7,275 nucleotides of DNA from CAYNFT01 sp964396535 (GCA_964396535.1 CAYNFT010000097.1:1-7275), one strand, 5' to 3'; positions 1-5,918 are shown, numbered from the stretch's first letter. Made by a program: numbers and translations. The notes: generated by a model not told the origin, from the letters alone.

Positions 1-1
1 T

Positions 2-1372
2 GCCGATGTTTATGGGGCAGCGATGAAGGGAGGATTTATTGCCTCACCTTTTAATTTCAGGTTACAGGCAAACGAGCTGGAATACATTATTAACTATTCA
101 GAAGCCAACACACTATTTGTAGGTCCTGAACTGGTGGATACGGTTAATTCGCTACGTTCCCGTTTAACGAAGGTTAAAAACTTCATCTCTTTTGAAGGCT
201 CAGCTCCCAATATGATACGCCACGACAACTTACTGGCTAGCTATCCCAGAGAAGAGCCTGAGGTGCAGGTGGAGGAGGATGACTGGTTGTCGATTATCTA
301 TACCAGCGGCACCACCGGTGTGCCTCGTGGCTCACTGTATACTCAAAGCCGACTCATGGACAATACGAGAACTCTTATCATATCAATGGGTCTGCAGCCG
401 GGGGACAGGCACATTCAGGTTACTCCCCTCTTCCATATTGGCGGATATAATCATTTCCGGGTTTTCCTCTTCATCGGGGGTAGTAATGTCATTATGCCAC
501 AGAGGTCATTTGATGCCGCCGCTACTCTGCAGGCCATCCAGGATGAGCAGGCTACTGATATTGATATTGTGGCCACTCATTTGGTAGCCATGCTTGCAGT
601 ACCTGATTTGGAAAAGTATGACATTAGAAGCTTGAAGCGGATGTGGTATGCTGCCTCACCAATGCCTGTAGAAGTACTGAAGAAAGCACTGAAGACATGG
701 GGACCCATATTTGCTCAGGGCTATGGTCAGACGGAAAGCGGCCCGGACATCACTGACCTCGGAAGGGAAGACCACAAGGTACTGGATGCACCGCCTGAGG
801 AACAGAGTATTCTGGCTTCTGCAGGTCGGCCAAGCATTGGAGTGCACGTCAGGATTGTAGATGAGAAGGGCAATGATGTCAGTTCGGGTGAAGTGGGTGA
901 GATAATAGTACAGAGTAAGCATATAATGACTGAATACTGGCATAGACCGGATGACACTCAGGAAACCATTGTTAATGGATGGCTTCATACCGGAGATATG
1001 GGATACTATGACCAGAAGGGCTATGTTTATATTGTAGATAGGAGAAAGGACATGATAGTCTCCGGTGGAGAGAATATCTATCCTAGAGAGGTGGAGGAGG
1101 TTCTCTACGGTCATTCAGCAGTTTTTGAAGTGGCAGTAATTGGCATCCCTGACCCGTACTGGGTGGAGAAGGTTCACGCTGTAGTAGCCCTGAAGCAGGG
1201 TGCAGGCGTTACTGCGGACGAGCTTATAGACTTTTGCAAAAAGAAATTAGCCAGATATAAAGCGCCGAAATCGGTGGAATTTGTCGATTCCCTGCCGAAG
1301 AACCCTTCTGGCAAGATTTTGAAAAAGGAGTTGAGAGAGAAATACTGGGAAGGCTTGGAGAGAAGGGTTTGA
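2..1372 (+). CDS. AMP-forming acyl-CoA ligase/synthetase (ANL superfamily), 5' end outside the window
   Basis: This enzyme adenylates a carboxylic acid with ATP and transfers the acyl group to CoA; it is cytosolic, and its substrate cannot be read from the sequence. The frame is open to the left edge (residues ADVYGAA precede the first Met at 23) and matches the family there, so 23 is an internal Met, not the start. Numbering from that Met: P-loop YTSGTTGVPRG at 93-103, YGQTE at 234-238, HTGDMG at 322-327, the hinge DRRKDMIVSGGENIYPREVE at 339-358, and the C-terminal NPSGKIL motif at 427-433, whose Lys431 is the expected adenylation lysine. The family is usually about 500-550 residues, so roughly 50-100 N-terminal residues are missing. 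The P-loop has Arg102 where Lys is usual. A fatty, aromatic or dicarboxylic acid substrate are all possible. The MBL hydrolase gene follows after 123 bp. Confidence 0.93.
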   Translation, partial: ADVYGAAMKGGFIASPFNFRLQANELEYIINYSEANTLFVGPELVDTVNSLRSRLTKVKNFISFEGSAPNMIRHDNLLASYPREEPEVQVEEDDWLSIIYTSGTTGVPRGSLYTQSRLMDNTRTLIISMGLQPGDRHIQVTPLFHIGGYNHFRVFLFIGGSNVIMPQRSFDAAATLQAIQDEQATDIDIVATHLVAMLAVPDLEKYDIRSLKRMWYAASPMPVEVLKKALKTWGPIFAQGYGQTESGPDITDLGREDHKVLDAPPEEQSILASAGRPSIGVHVRIVDEKGNDVSSGEVGEIIVQSKHIMTEYWHRPDDTQETIVNGWLHTGDMGYYDQKGYVYIVDRRKDMIVSGGENIYPREVEEVLYGHSAVFEVAVIGIPDPYWVEKVHAVVALKQGAGVTADELIDFCKKKLARYKAPKSVEFVDSLPKNPSGKILKKELREKYWEGLERRV

Positions 1373-1423
1373 GACTCTCACACTTCTTTATACATCGCTG
1401 CAAAGTATTATATTTCCCGGATA

Positions 1424-1460
1424 CCGAGTATCTTCTAGTTCTATTTCACGGTATACTCGG
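1424..1460. repeat. Inverted repeat CCGAGTAT ... ATACTCGG between ligase and MBL genes
   Basis: An exact 8-bp inverted repeat lies at 1424-1431 and 1453-1460 with a 21-nt loop. The left arm is also part of a small perfect palindrome, GATAC-CGA-GTATC, at 1420-1432. No T-run follows the right arm, so it is not a standard rho-independent terminator. It sits between the ligase stop and the MBL ribosome site, so it could be an mRNA hairpin or a paired operator. A TATTAT word at 1406-1411 could be a -10 element, but no -35 was found at the right distance. Confidence 0.35.
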
Positions 1461-1495
1461 CACAGGCTTGATTATTACGAAGGAGTAGAGCAATT

Positions 1496-2380
1496 ATGAA
1501 CAGTCAAACCTATCGGTTCAAGATAGGGCGTTTTCAATGCATAGCCGTCAGCGATGGCACTCACACGTATGCACCTCCCACCTTCCCACCGCCGGCCATA
1601 TTTCTTTTCTCCAATGCACCAACAGAACTCCTTGAGCGCGTACTTCGCCAACACAACGTGGAGCCCGAACACTGGGTAGAGTGGGTAAGTCCCTACATTT
1701 GCCTGGTGGTCGAAACCGGTGAGCACCGCGTGCTGGTAGATACGGGGGCTGGTGCTCTGAGTCCCGACACGGGAAGGCTCCTCCAGAACCTGAAAACCGA
1801 GGGAATCGAGCCTGAAGACATAGATACGGTAATCCTTACGCATGGACATCCCGACCACATTGGTGGGAACACTGATAGCGAAGGCAAGCTGACTTTCCCC
1901 GGCGCTCGGTATGTTATGTGGAAAGATGAGTGGGATTTCTGGAACTCAGAAGAGGCAGCTCAGAAACTCGAGGAACATGTCAGGGAAGTTCTTCTGGGAT
2001 ATGCCCGTAAGAACCTTCCGCCGATTCAAAGCCAGCTTTCTCTCGTTGACCGTGAAATGGAAATCTTGCCTGGCATACAGGCCATTGCTGCGCCAGGGCA
2101 CACGCCGGGGCACATGGCCTTAAAGATTTCCTCCGGAGACGAGCAGCTGCTATGCATCTCCGACACAGTGCTCCATCCAATCCATCTGGAGCAACCAGAG
2201 TGGTATGCCGCAGTCGATATTATTCCCGAACAAGTCGTTGATACTAGACGCAGGCTTCTGGGACGGGCTGCAACTGAAGAGGCCCTGGTGCTTGCCTTTC
2301 ACTTCCCATTTCCAGGTCTGGGCAATGTTGTCCAGAAGGGAGAAGCATGGCAGTGGCAGCCCATTGAGACAGCTCAGTAG
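1496..2380 (+). CDS. MBL-fold metallo-hydrolase, 294 aa
   Basis: This is a metallo-beta-lactamase-fold hydrolase with a two-metal active site, probably cytosolic since no signal peptide is visible. The metal-binding residues are all present: the HxHxDH motif at 116-121 (HGHPDH), a GHTPGH motif at 201-206, Asp223 in the SDT motif, and a late His269 in the AFHFP segment. VDTG at 81-84 is the usual strand before the first motif. Length and motif set match the large MBL group that includes N-acyl-homoserine lactonase-like and other ester or thioester hydrolases, and the substrate cannot be assigned. The start is supported by AAGGAG at 1480-1485, 10 nt before the ATG. The gene may be co-transcribed with the ligase 123 bp upstream, where a CoA-thioester or ester substrate would make sense, but that is inference. 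Its last 7 bp overlap the convergent rubrerythrin gene. Confidence 0.9.
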   Translation: MNSQTYRFKIGRFQCIAVSDGTHTYAPPTFPPPAIFLFSNAPTELLERVLRQHNVEPEHWVEWVSPYICLVVETGEHRVLVDTGAGALSPDTGRLLQNLKTEGIEPEDIDTVILTHGHPDHIGGNTDSEGKLTFPGARYVMWKDEWDFWNSEEAAQKLEEHVREVLLGYARKNLPPIQSQLSLVDREMEILPGIQAIAAPGHTPGHMALKISSGDEQLLCISDTVLHPIHLEQPEWYAAVDIIPEQVVDTRRRLLGRAATEEALVLAFHFPFPGLGNVVQKGEAWQWQPIETAQ

Positions 2381-2907
2381 TTCTCCGCCATAAGCTCGTA
2401 GTAGCTCTGGGTGACGCCGCAGGCAGGGCACTTCTCCGGCGCTTCAGTGCCCTCGTGGATATAACCACAGTTACGGCACTTCCACCTAACTACCTTGTCC
2501 TTCTTGAAGACCTTCGCTTCCTTTACATTTTTGAGCAGGGCGAGGTATCGTTTCTCGTGCTCTTCCTCCACCTCAGCCACTTCTTTGAAGAAATCGGCAA
2601 TTTCAGTGAAGCCTTCCTCGCGGGCTACTTTCTCAAATCCGGCGTACATATCGGTCCATTCGTAGTGCTCGCCATCAGCGGCTGCCTGTAAATTTGCCGC
2701 GGTGTCACCGATTCCCTTGAGAAATTCAAACTCCTTCTTGGCGTGTTCCCTTTCGTTCTCGGCTGTTTCCAGGAAAATCCCGGCGATTTGCTCGAAGCCT
2801 TCATCTTTAGCTACCGTGGCAAAGTAGGTGTACTTATTGCGTGCCTGCGATTCGCCAGCGAAGGCAGTAAGAAGGTTCTGCTCGGTCTTGCTTCCCTTTA
2901 GCTCCAT
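2374..2907 (-). CDS. rbr: Rubrerythrin, 177 aa
   Basis: This cytosolic non-haem diiron peroxidase reduces H2O2 to water in anaerobes, with electrons from rubredoxin-type donors. The N-terminal ferritin-like four-helix domain (about 1-135) carries the complete ligand set: Glu19, Glu52 with His55 (ExxH), Glu80 and Glu83 in GEHYE, and Glu114 with His117 (second ExxH). The C-terminal rubredoxin-like domain has CxxC at 144-147 and CPAC at 160-163, a 12-residue spacing typical of rubrerythrin and tighter than true rubredoxin. The short length, near 177, is normal for compact rubrerythrins. AAAGGAG lies just upstream of the ATG. It is the last gene of the hrb-fprA-rbr operon, 23 bp after fprA. Its stop codon lies inside the end of the opposing MBL gene, and no terminator is visible. 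Confidence 0.97.
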   Translation of the reverse strand: MELKGSKTEQNLLTAFAGESQARNKYTYFATVAKDEGFEQIAGIFLETAENEREHAKKEFEFLKGIGDTAANLQAAADGEHYEWTDMYAGFEKVAREEGFTEIADFFKEVAEVEEEHEKRYLALLKNVKEAKVFKKDKVVRWKCRNCGYIHEGTEAPEKCPACGVTQSYYELMAENY

Positions 2908-2930
2908 TTTCTCTCCTTTGTGAAACGCTA

Positions 2931-4115
2931 TTAACTAAAGTTGTGCTCTTTGTGTTTTTCAGCAATAGTAGCTGCCAGGTTATCCAGTGCCTTGAAATCG
3001 GCTTCCCTCGGAAAGCCCTTGCACAGCACCGGCTCCAGTATTTCCACTTTGAGGTTAGTAATCATCGCAGCGAGCTGCTCAACTGTCTTACCTCCCCAGC
3101 CATACGAGCCGATAATTGAGACGAATTTAAGGTTTGGTCTCAGAGCATTTGCCAGGATGGCAGCGTAGGCAACGTTCGGATGTGGACCGGCGAGAACAGT
3201 AGGTGCCCCGATAACGACTGTCGCCGCATCCACTAAAGCCATGGCCAGTTTTCCAATGTCTGTTACCGAAAGGTCGAACTGTTTCACCGTCACGCCTCTC
3301 TGGGCTAAAGCTTCGACAAGGTATTCGACCATCTTGCGGGTGCTGCCATGCATCGAGATATAGGGTAATACCACGATGTTTTTTGGCTCATCGAATGCCC
3401 AGCTATGATACGCTTTCAGTATGAACTCTGGTTTGTCGTACATTGGACCGTGACTGGGGGCAATGATGTCAATAGCGTAGTCCTTCATTTTCTCCAGGTT
3501 TTTCTGAATAGTGGTTCGGAAGGGCATCATGATTTCGGCATAATATCTCTTGGCTGCCTCATAGACCTGTCCCTCATCAATGACATAAAGGTCGGTTGTG
3601 GCCAGGTGGGAGCCGAAGAAATCGCAGGAGAACAGTATTTTGTCTTCTTTTAAATAGGTAACCATTGTCTCCGGCCAGTGAACCCAGGGGGCATGGACAA
3701 ACTCCAGAGTTCTACCCCCCAGAGAAGTGGTCTCTTTATCATTGACCGTTATAAATTTATCTTCTTTAACCATAAGAAGGTCGATTAGCATATCCTTGCA
3801 CTTGGGCGTGCATACTACTTTCGCCTCCGGGTACCTATCTAGCACGCGGGGGATTGCACCGGAGTGGTCCTGCTCGGCATGGTGGGCAATAACATAGTCT
3901 ATATTGTCAATCCCAAGTTCACTCAGGTGGTTTAATAACACGTCTGACATAGTGGGGTCAACAGTGTCAATAAGTGCTGTCTTCTCGTTCCCCTTGATTA
4001 AATATGAGTTATAGCTTGTGCCGTCGGGCAGTGGTATAAGTGAGTCGAACAGGCGCCGGTCCCAGTCGATGGCGCCTACACAGTAAATCCCCGGTTTTAT
4101 CTCTCTTGGTTTCAT
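2931..4115 (-). CDS. fprA: FprA-type flavodiiron protein (O2/NO reductase), 394 aa
   Basis: This is a class A flavodiiron protein that reduces O2 to water and/or NO to N2O in the cytosol. The N-terminal MBL-like domain (about 1-245) holds the diiron ligands His79, Glu81 and Asp83 (HxExDH, with His84), His146 in VHWPE, Asp165 and His222. The C-terminal flavodoxin domain (about 247-394) has the FMN phosphate loop SMHGSTRKM at 254-262 and the later loops PTVLAGPHP and GSYGWGG. Length is normal for the family. The start MKPREIKPG is chosen because it begins the conserved domain, lies 1 bp after the hrb stop, and has AAGGTGGAG at 4120-4128. The frame stays open upstream to 4364, but that stretch is Arg/Pro-rich and lies over the rubredoxin domain of hrb, so it is not coding. 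Translation is probably coupled to hrb. The preference for O2 or NO cannot be read here. Confidence 0.96.
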   Translation of the reverse strand: MKPREIKPGIYCVGAIDWDRRLFDSLIPLPDGTSYNSYLIKGNEKTALIDTVDPTMSDVLLNHLSELGIDNIDYVIAHHAEQDHSGAIPRVLDRYPEAKVVCTPKCKDMLIDLLMVKEDKFITVNDKETTSLGGRTLEFVHAPWVHWPETMVTYLKEDKILFSCDFFGSHLATTDLYVIDEGQVYEAAKRYYAEIMMPFRTTIQKNLEKMKDYAIDIIAPSHGPMYDKPEFILKAYHSWAFDEPKNIVVLPYISMHGSTRKMVEYLVEALAQRGVTVKQFDLSVTDIGKLAMALVDAATVVIGAPTVLAGPHPNVAYAAILANALRPNLKFVSIIGSYGWGGKTVEQLAAMITNLKVEILEPVLCKGFPREADFKALDNLAATIAEKHKEHNFS

Positions 4116-4116
4116 C

Positions 4117-4803
4117 TTACTCCACCTTCTCGAATTCATCCTTGCCTGCCCCACAGACGGGACATACCCAGTCGTCGGGTAGCTCCTCGAAGGGTGTCCC
4201 CGGTTGAATATCACTATCGGGGTCTCCAAGTTCCGGGTCGTAGATATAGCCGCAAACAGTACACTCGTATTTCTCCATTTTGGGTTTCGCCTCCTTTTTC
4301 TCCTCAATATAGCTGGGGGCTGTCTTGGGGGTAGTTCCTCGTTTGACCTGATGGTAATAGGCATAGGTCATAGGCTCGCCTTCTTTAAGGACATCTGCTC
4401 CAACGAGCTCCCCTATGAAGATAGTATGAGTTCCAACATCTACTTCTTGGATTACCCTGGCTTCGAGATAAGCCAGAGCATTATCAGTAATTACCGGAGC
4501 CTGAGTCTCACCTGTTTTATAGTTGATGCCCTTAAGTTTATCCATGTCCCTGCCTGACTTGAAGCCGAAGTGACCGATGAAAGCGAGGGGCGTGTCCTGA
4601 GATAATACAGAGGCAACAAACACCCTACTCTCTTTAATGAACTCGTGGGTTAAATTGGTCTTGTTGATACTCACGGCGACGGTAGGCGGCTCTGAGGTTA
4701 TCTGGAACACGGTATTGGCGATTTGCCCGTTGAGCTTATCTCCTTTTCTTGAGCATACAACATAGAGACCATAACCTAGCTTGTATAAGGCTTTCAGATT
4801 CAT
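4117..4803 (-). CDS. hrb: High-molecular-weight rubredoxin: flavin reductase domain fused to rubredoxin, 228 aa
   Basis: This protein is the expected electron donor to FprA, moving electrons from NAD(P)H through bound FMN to its own rubredoxin iron. Residues 1 to about 153 form a flavin-reductase-like split-barrel domain (start MNLKALYKLGYGLYVV, then NGQIANTVFQ and VAVSINKTNLTHE). A Lys/Glu/Pro-rich linker follows at about 154-176. The rubredoxin domain is at about 177-228, with CTVCG at 181-185 and CPVCG at 214-218 plus the usual YIYDP and PGTPFEELPDDW segments. The same architecture and neighbours define Hrb in Moorella thermoacetica, where Hrb and FprA work as a pair. GGAGGTGA at 4807-4814 is a near-perfect ribosome site 3 nt from the ATG. 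The stop is 1 bp from the fprA start. NADH rather than NADPH as donor is assumed from the family. Confidence 0.95.
   Translation of the reverse strand: MNLKALYKLGYGLYVVCSRKGDKLNGQIANTVFQITSEPPTVAVSINKTNLTHEFIKESRVFVASVLSQDTPLAFIGHFGFKSGRDMDKLKGINYKTGETQAPVITDNALAYLEARVIQEVDVGTHTIFIGELVGADVLKEGEPMTYAYYHQVKRGTTPKTAPSYIEEKKEAKPKMEKYECTVCGYIYDPELGDPDSDIQPGTPFEELPDDWVCPVCGAGKDEFEKVE
4120..4128 (-). promoter_or_regulatory. fprA ribosome-binding site inside the hrb 3' end
   Basis: AAGGTGGAG lies within the last codons of hrb, 4 nt before the fprA ATG at 4115. With the TAA-G-ATG junction it indicates translational coupling. It also fixes the fprA start against the longer open frame reaching back to 4364. 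Confidence 0.7.
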
Positions 4804-4843
4804 TTCTCACCTCCAGTAGCCGTTATTTACCTGAATCCTGGCT

Positions 4844-4866
4844 CGCTGGCTTCCACAGTTCCAGCG
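4844..4866. repeat. Short inverted repeat CGCTGG/CCAGCG in the gap before hrb
   Basis: A 6-bp inverted repeat with an 11-nt loop lies in the 70-bp space between the ferritin-like gene and hrb. A T-run follows it only on the + strand, where no gene runs, so it does not look like a terminator for the operon. It could be a processing or stability hairpin in the mRNA. Confidence 0.25.
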
Positions 4867-4873
4867 CCTTTTT

Positions 4874-5404
4874 TCAACCACCATCCAGCGACGGGTGTTC
4901 TTTCCTGACAAACCACCCCGCCGGGTCTTTGAGGTACTCGTAGTAATCCAGCAGGATTAGGTGATGTTCTTTTTCTTCACCGGCCAGGGCTTCATAGAAG
5001 TCTCTCTCAGCATCATAGGTGGCATTTTCCCCCTGGCTTTTGTAGAAATCATGGGTCTTGTTTTCCATGTTCATGGCTGTTTGTACGGCATCAAGCTCAG
5101 TAGGAAGAGATTTTGTACTAGAGTCTTTCTCCTCGATTGCTTTGGTAAATATGGTTCTCAGTCTTTGGCCTCCGTTAGGCTGAAAATCGGTCTTTGGCCA
5201 GTCCTTTTTGCTTTCTATAGCACTGTATATCTCCTCAAACTTCTGGCGGTGATAGTCTTCTTCTGTGGCTAGCGTCTGCAATAGCTTCCTGCCCAGCTCA
5301 TTACTACTTTCCTGGCTGGCTTTTAGATAAAATTCCTTGCCATCAACTTCCAACTGGATGGCAGTTTGAAGTGCCTGTGTGGTTCTATTTTGCTCGGTCT
5401 CCAT
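4874..5404 (-). CDS. Ferritin-like diiron protein of the rubrerythrin family, no rubredoxin domain, 176 aa
   Basis: This is a ferritin-like four-helix protein, probably a diiron peroxidase/oxidase or iron-handling protein in the cytosol. It shows the duplicated ligand pattern of rubrerythrin-type sites: Glu19 in LEVDGKEFY, Glu49-x2-His52, Glu114 in MENKTHDFY, and Glu144-x2-His147. A variable polar linker at about 64-100 joins the two helix pairs. There is no C-terminal CxxC pair, so electrons must come from elsewhere, such as Hrb. It ends in a short tail, GWFVRKEHPSLDGG, that is not part of the four-helix core. The start is supported by AAGGAGG at 5413-5419, 8 nt before the ATG. It is the first gene after the promoter at 5453-5481 and is followed by hrb after 70 bp, so it belongs to the oxygen/NO defence operon. 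The biochemical activity is inferred. Confidence 0.88.
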   Translation of the reverse strand: METEQNRTTQALQTAIQLEVDGKEFYLKASQESSNELGRKLLQTLATEEDYHRQKFEEIYSAIESKKDWPKTDFQPNGGQRLRTIFTKAIEEKDSSTKSLPTELDAVQTAMNMENKTHDFYKSQGENATYDAERDFYEALAGEEKEHHLILLDYYEYLKDPAGWFVRKEHPSLDGG

Positions 5405-5452
5405 TACTAATTCCTCCTTGAAAGGGTAGCTTTCTTAAAGTGGAGTGAAGGA

Positions 5453-5481
5453 ATAATAGAGCTGAATTGTCTCTTTGTCAA
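5453..5481 (-). promoter_or_regulatory. Sigma70-type promoter of the ferritin-like/hrb/fprA/rbr operon
   Basis: On the minus strand, TTGACA (5481-5476) is followed after exactly 17 bp by TATTAT (5458-5453). The -35 is a perfect match, the -10 matches five of six positions, and the spacing is ideal. The predicted start is near 5446, giving a leader of about 40 nt before the ATG at 5404. The position in a 156-bp gap directly before four co-directional genes supports it. No clear operator overlaps it, so expression may be substantial and largely unregulated. Confidence 0.75.
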
Positions 5482-5560
5482 TACTTTTCCAGTCATTTTT
5501 AAGAGACTGATAGCGGGTTGCCTTTATACTAGTGTTTACTTCCTCGAAGGGAGACAGATT

Positions 5561-5794
5561 CTACTGTCCAATCCCTTTCAACTCCTTCCACCTCTCCTCT
5601 CCCAGGCATTGACGGGCTGAAGCGCACCAGTCGATGCAGGAGGGTACTTTCTCCCGGTAAACCATCTCACCACACTTCTGACACTTCACTCTTATTTCGT
5701 CAGAGAAGATTTCAACCTCAGCGCCACAGTTCGGGCATTTGTGCAGTGACACCCGTAGATTCCTGAAATCCTGGCCGGGACATTTGCTGGTCAT
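5561..5794 (-). CDS. Small eight-cysteine zinc-ribbon-like protein of unknown function, 77 aa
   Basis: This small cytosolic protein begins MTSKCPGQD. It has two CxxC knuckles, CPNC at 20-23 and CQKC at 38-41, forming a likely zinc ribbon. Three more cysteines follow at 53, 57 and 63 (in SCIDWC and QCLG), and there is one near the N-terminus at 5. The last group could bind a second metal or an iron-sulfur cluster, but this is unproven. Similar small proteins with CPGQD and C-x3-C-x5-C signatures are, as I recall, found in anaerobes with no firm function. The start is set at the ATG 5794 rather than the in-frame GTG at 5803, because that GTG is part of the ribosome site. It lies 156 bp upstream of the diiron operon on the same strand and could be partly co-transcribed with it. 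A regulator, metal chaperone or redox role are all possible. Confidence 0.8.
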   Translation of the reverse strand: MTSKCPGQDFRNLRVSLHKCPNCGAEVEIFSDEIRVKCQKCGEMVYREKVPSCIDWCASARQCLGEERWKELKGIGQ

Positions 5795-5798
5795 TCTT

Positions 5799-5808
5799 AT
5801 CACCTCCT
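5799..5808 (-). promoter_or_regulatory. Shine-Dalgarno site that decides the start of the zinc-ribbon gene
   Basis: AGGAGGTGAT is a perfect anti-16S match, with the AGGAGG core 8 nt before the ATG at 5794. The alternative GTG start (5803-5801) uses the last G of this core as its first base and cannot have a ribosome site at normal spacing. The three-residue N-terminal extension is therefore rejected. Confidence 0.8.
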
Positions 5809-5837
5809 ATATCAGCATACATATAGCTTCTGCACAA

Positions 5838-5882
5838 ATAATACAACTTATTAATATCATAAGAATATGATTTAAGTCATAT
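5838..5882 (-). promoter_or_regulatory. Candidate activator-dependent promoter of the zinc-ribbon gene
   Basis: On the minus strand, TATTAT (5843-5838) is a good -10 element but has no convincing -35. Instead an 18-bp palindrome (5865-5882) is centred 42.5 bp upstream of the predicted start at about 5831, nearly the -41.5 position used by class II CRP/FNR-type activators. The predicted leader is about 37 nt. The regulator and ligand are unknown. Confidence 0.45.
5865..5882. promoter_or_regulatory. 18-bp near-perfect palindrome, likely operator
   Basis: ATATGATTTAAGTCATAT pairs with itself at 8 of 9 positions; the only mismatch is T5871 against G5876. The half-site ATATGA(C/T)TT resembles, but does not equal, the TTGAT half-site of FNR/Dnr-type regulators. 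It lies 70-90 bp upstream of the zinc-ribbon start codon and over 370 bp from the divergent gene, so it most likely serves the minus-strand gene. Confidence 0.5.
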
Positions 5883-5891
5883 AAAGTAAGA

Positions 5892-5918
5892 AATTATCAT
5901 TAATTATGGGTAAATTAT
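5892..5918. repeat. Three AATTAT words in helical phase
   Basis: AATTAT occurs at 5892-5897, 5902-5907 and 5913-5918, that is at 10- and 11-bp steps, about one DNA turn. This lies roughly 60-90 bp upstream of the predicted minus-strand start. It could act as a UP-like element, as intrinsic curvature or as a tandem protein site. The region is AT-rich in general, which weakens the case. Confidence 0.3.

Noticed and set aside
656..1114. 152-residue open frame on the minus strand
   Set aside because: It is antisense to the conserved core of the acyl-CoA ligase, has no family-like motifs and no clear ribosome site.
1475..1858. 127-residue open frame on the minus strand
   Set aside because: It is antisense to the MBL hydrolase, whose metal motifs are fully conserved in the sense frame.
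4116..4364. N-terminal extension of fprA by 83 residues in the open frame
   Set aside because: It lies over the rubredoxin domain of hrb in another frame, is Arg/Pro-rich and unlike the family. The ATG at 4115 has a ribosome site and matches the conserved N-terminus.
4204..4557. 117-residue hydrophobic-looking open frame on the + strand
   Set aside because: It is antisense to hrb; the hydrophobic composition comes from reading the complement of charged codons.
4844..4875. Hairpin CGCTGG/CCAGCG followed by a T-run on the + strand, as a terminator
   Set aside because: No + strand gene lies upstream that it could terminate, the stem is only 6 bp with an 11-nt loop, and on the minus strand no T-run follows.
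5490..5509. CAGTC/GACTG inverted repeat as a terminator after the zinc-ribbon gene
   Set aside because: The stem is only 5 bp with a 10-nt AT-rich loop and has no T-run after it on the minus strand; it lies just upstream of the -35 element.
5891..5910. Fur- or PerR-like box in the AT-rich stretch
   Set aside because: The words resemble ATTAT/ATAAT half-sites but do not form the inverted arrangement expected of Fur or PerR operators; they are direct repeats.
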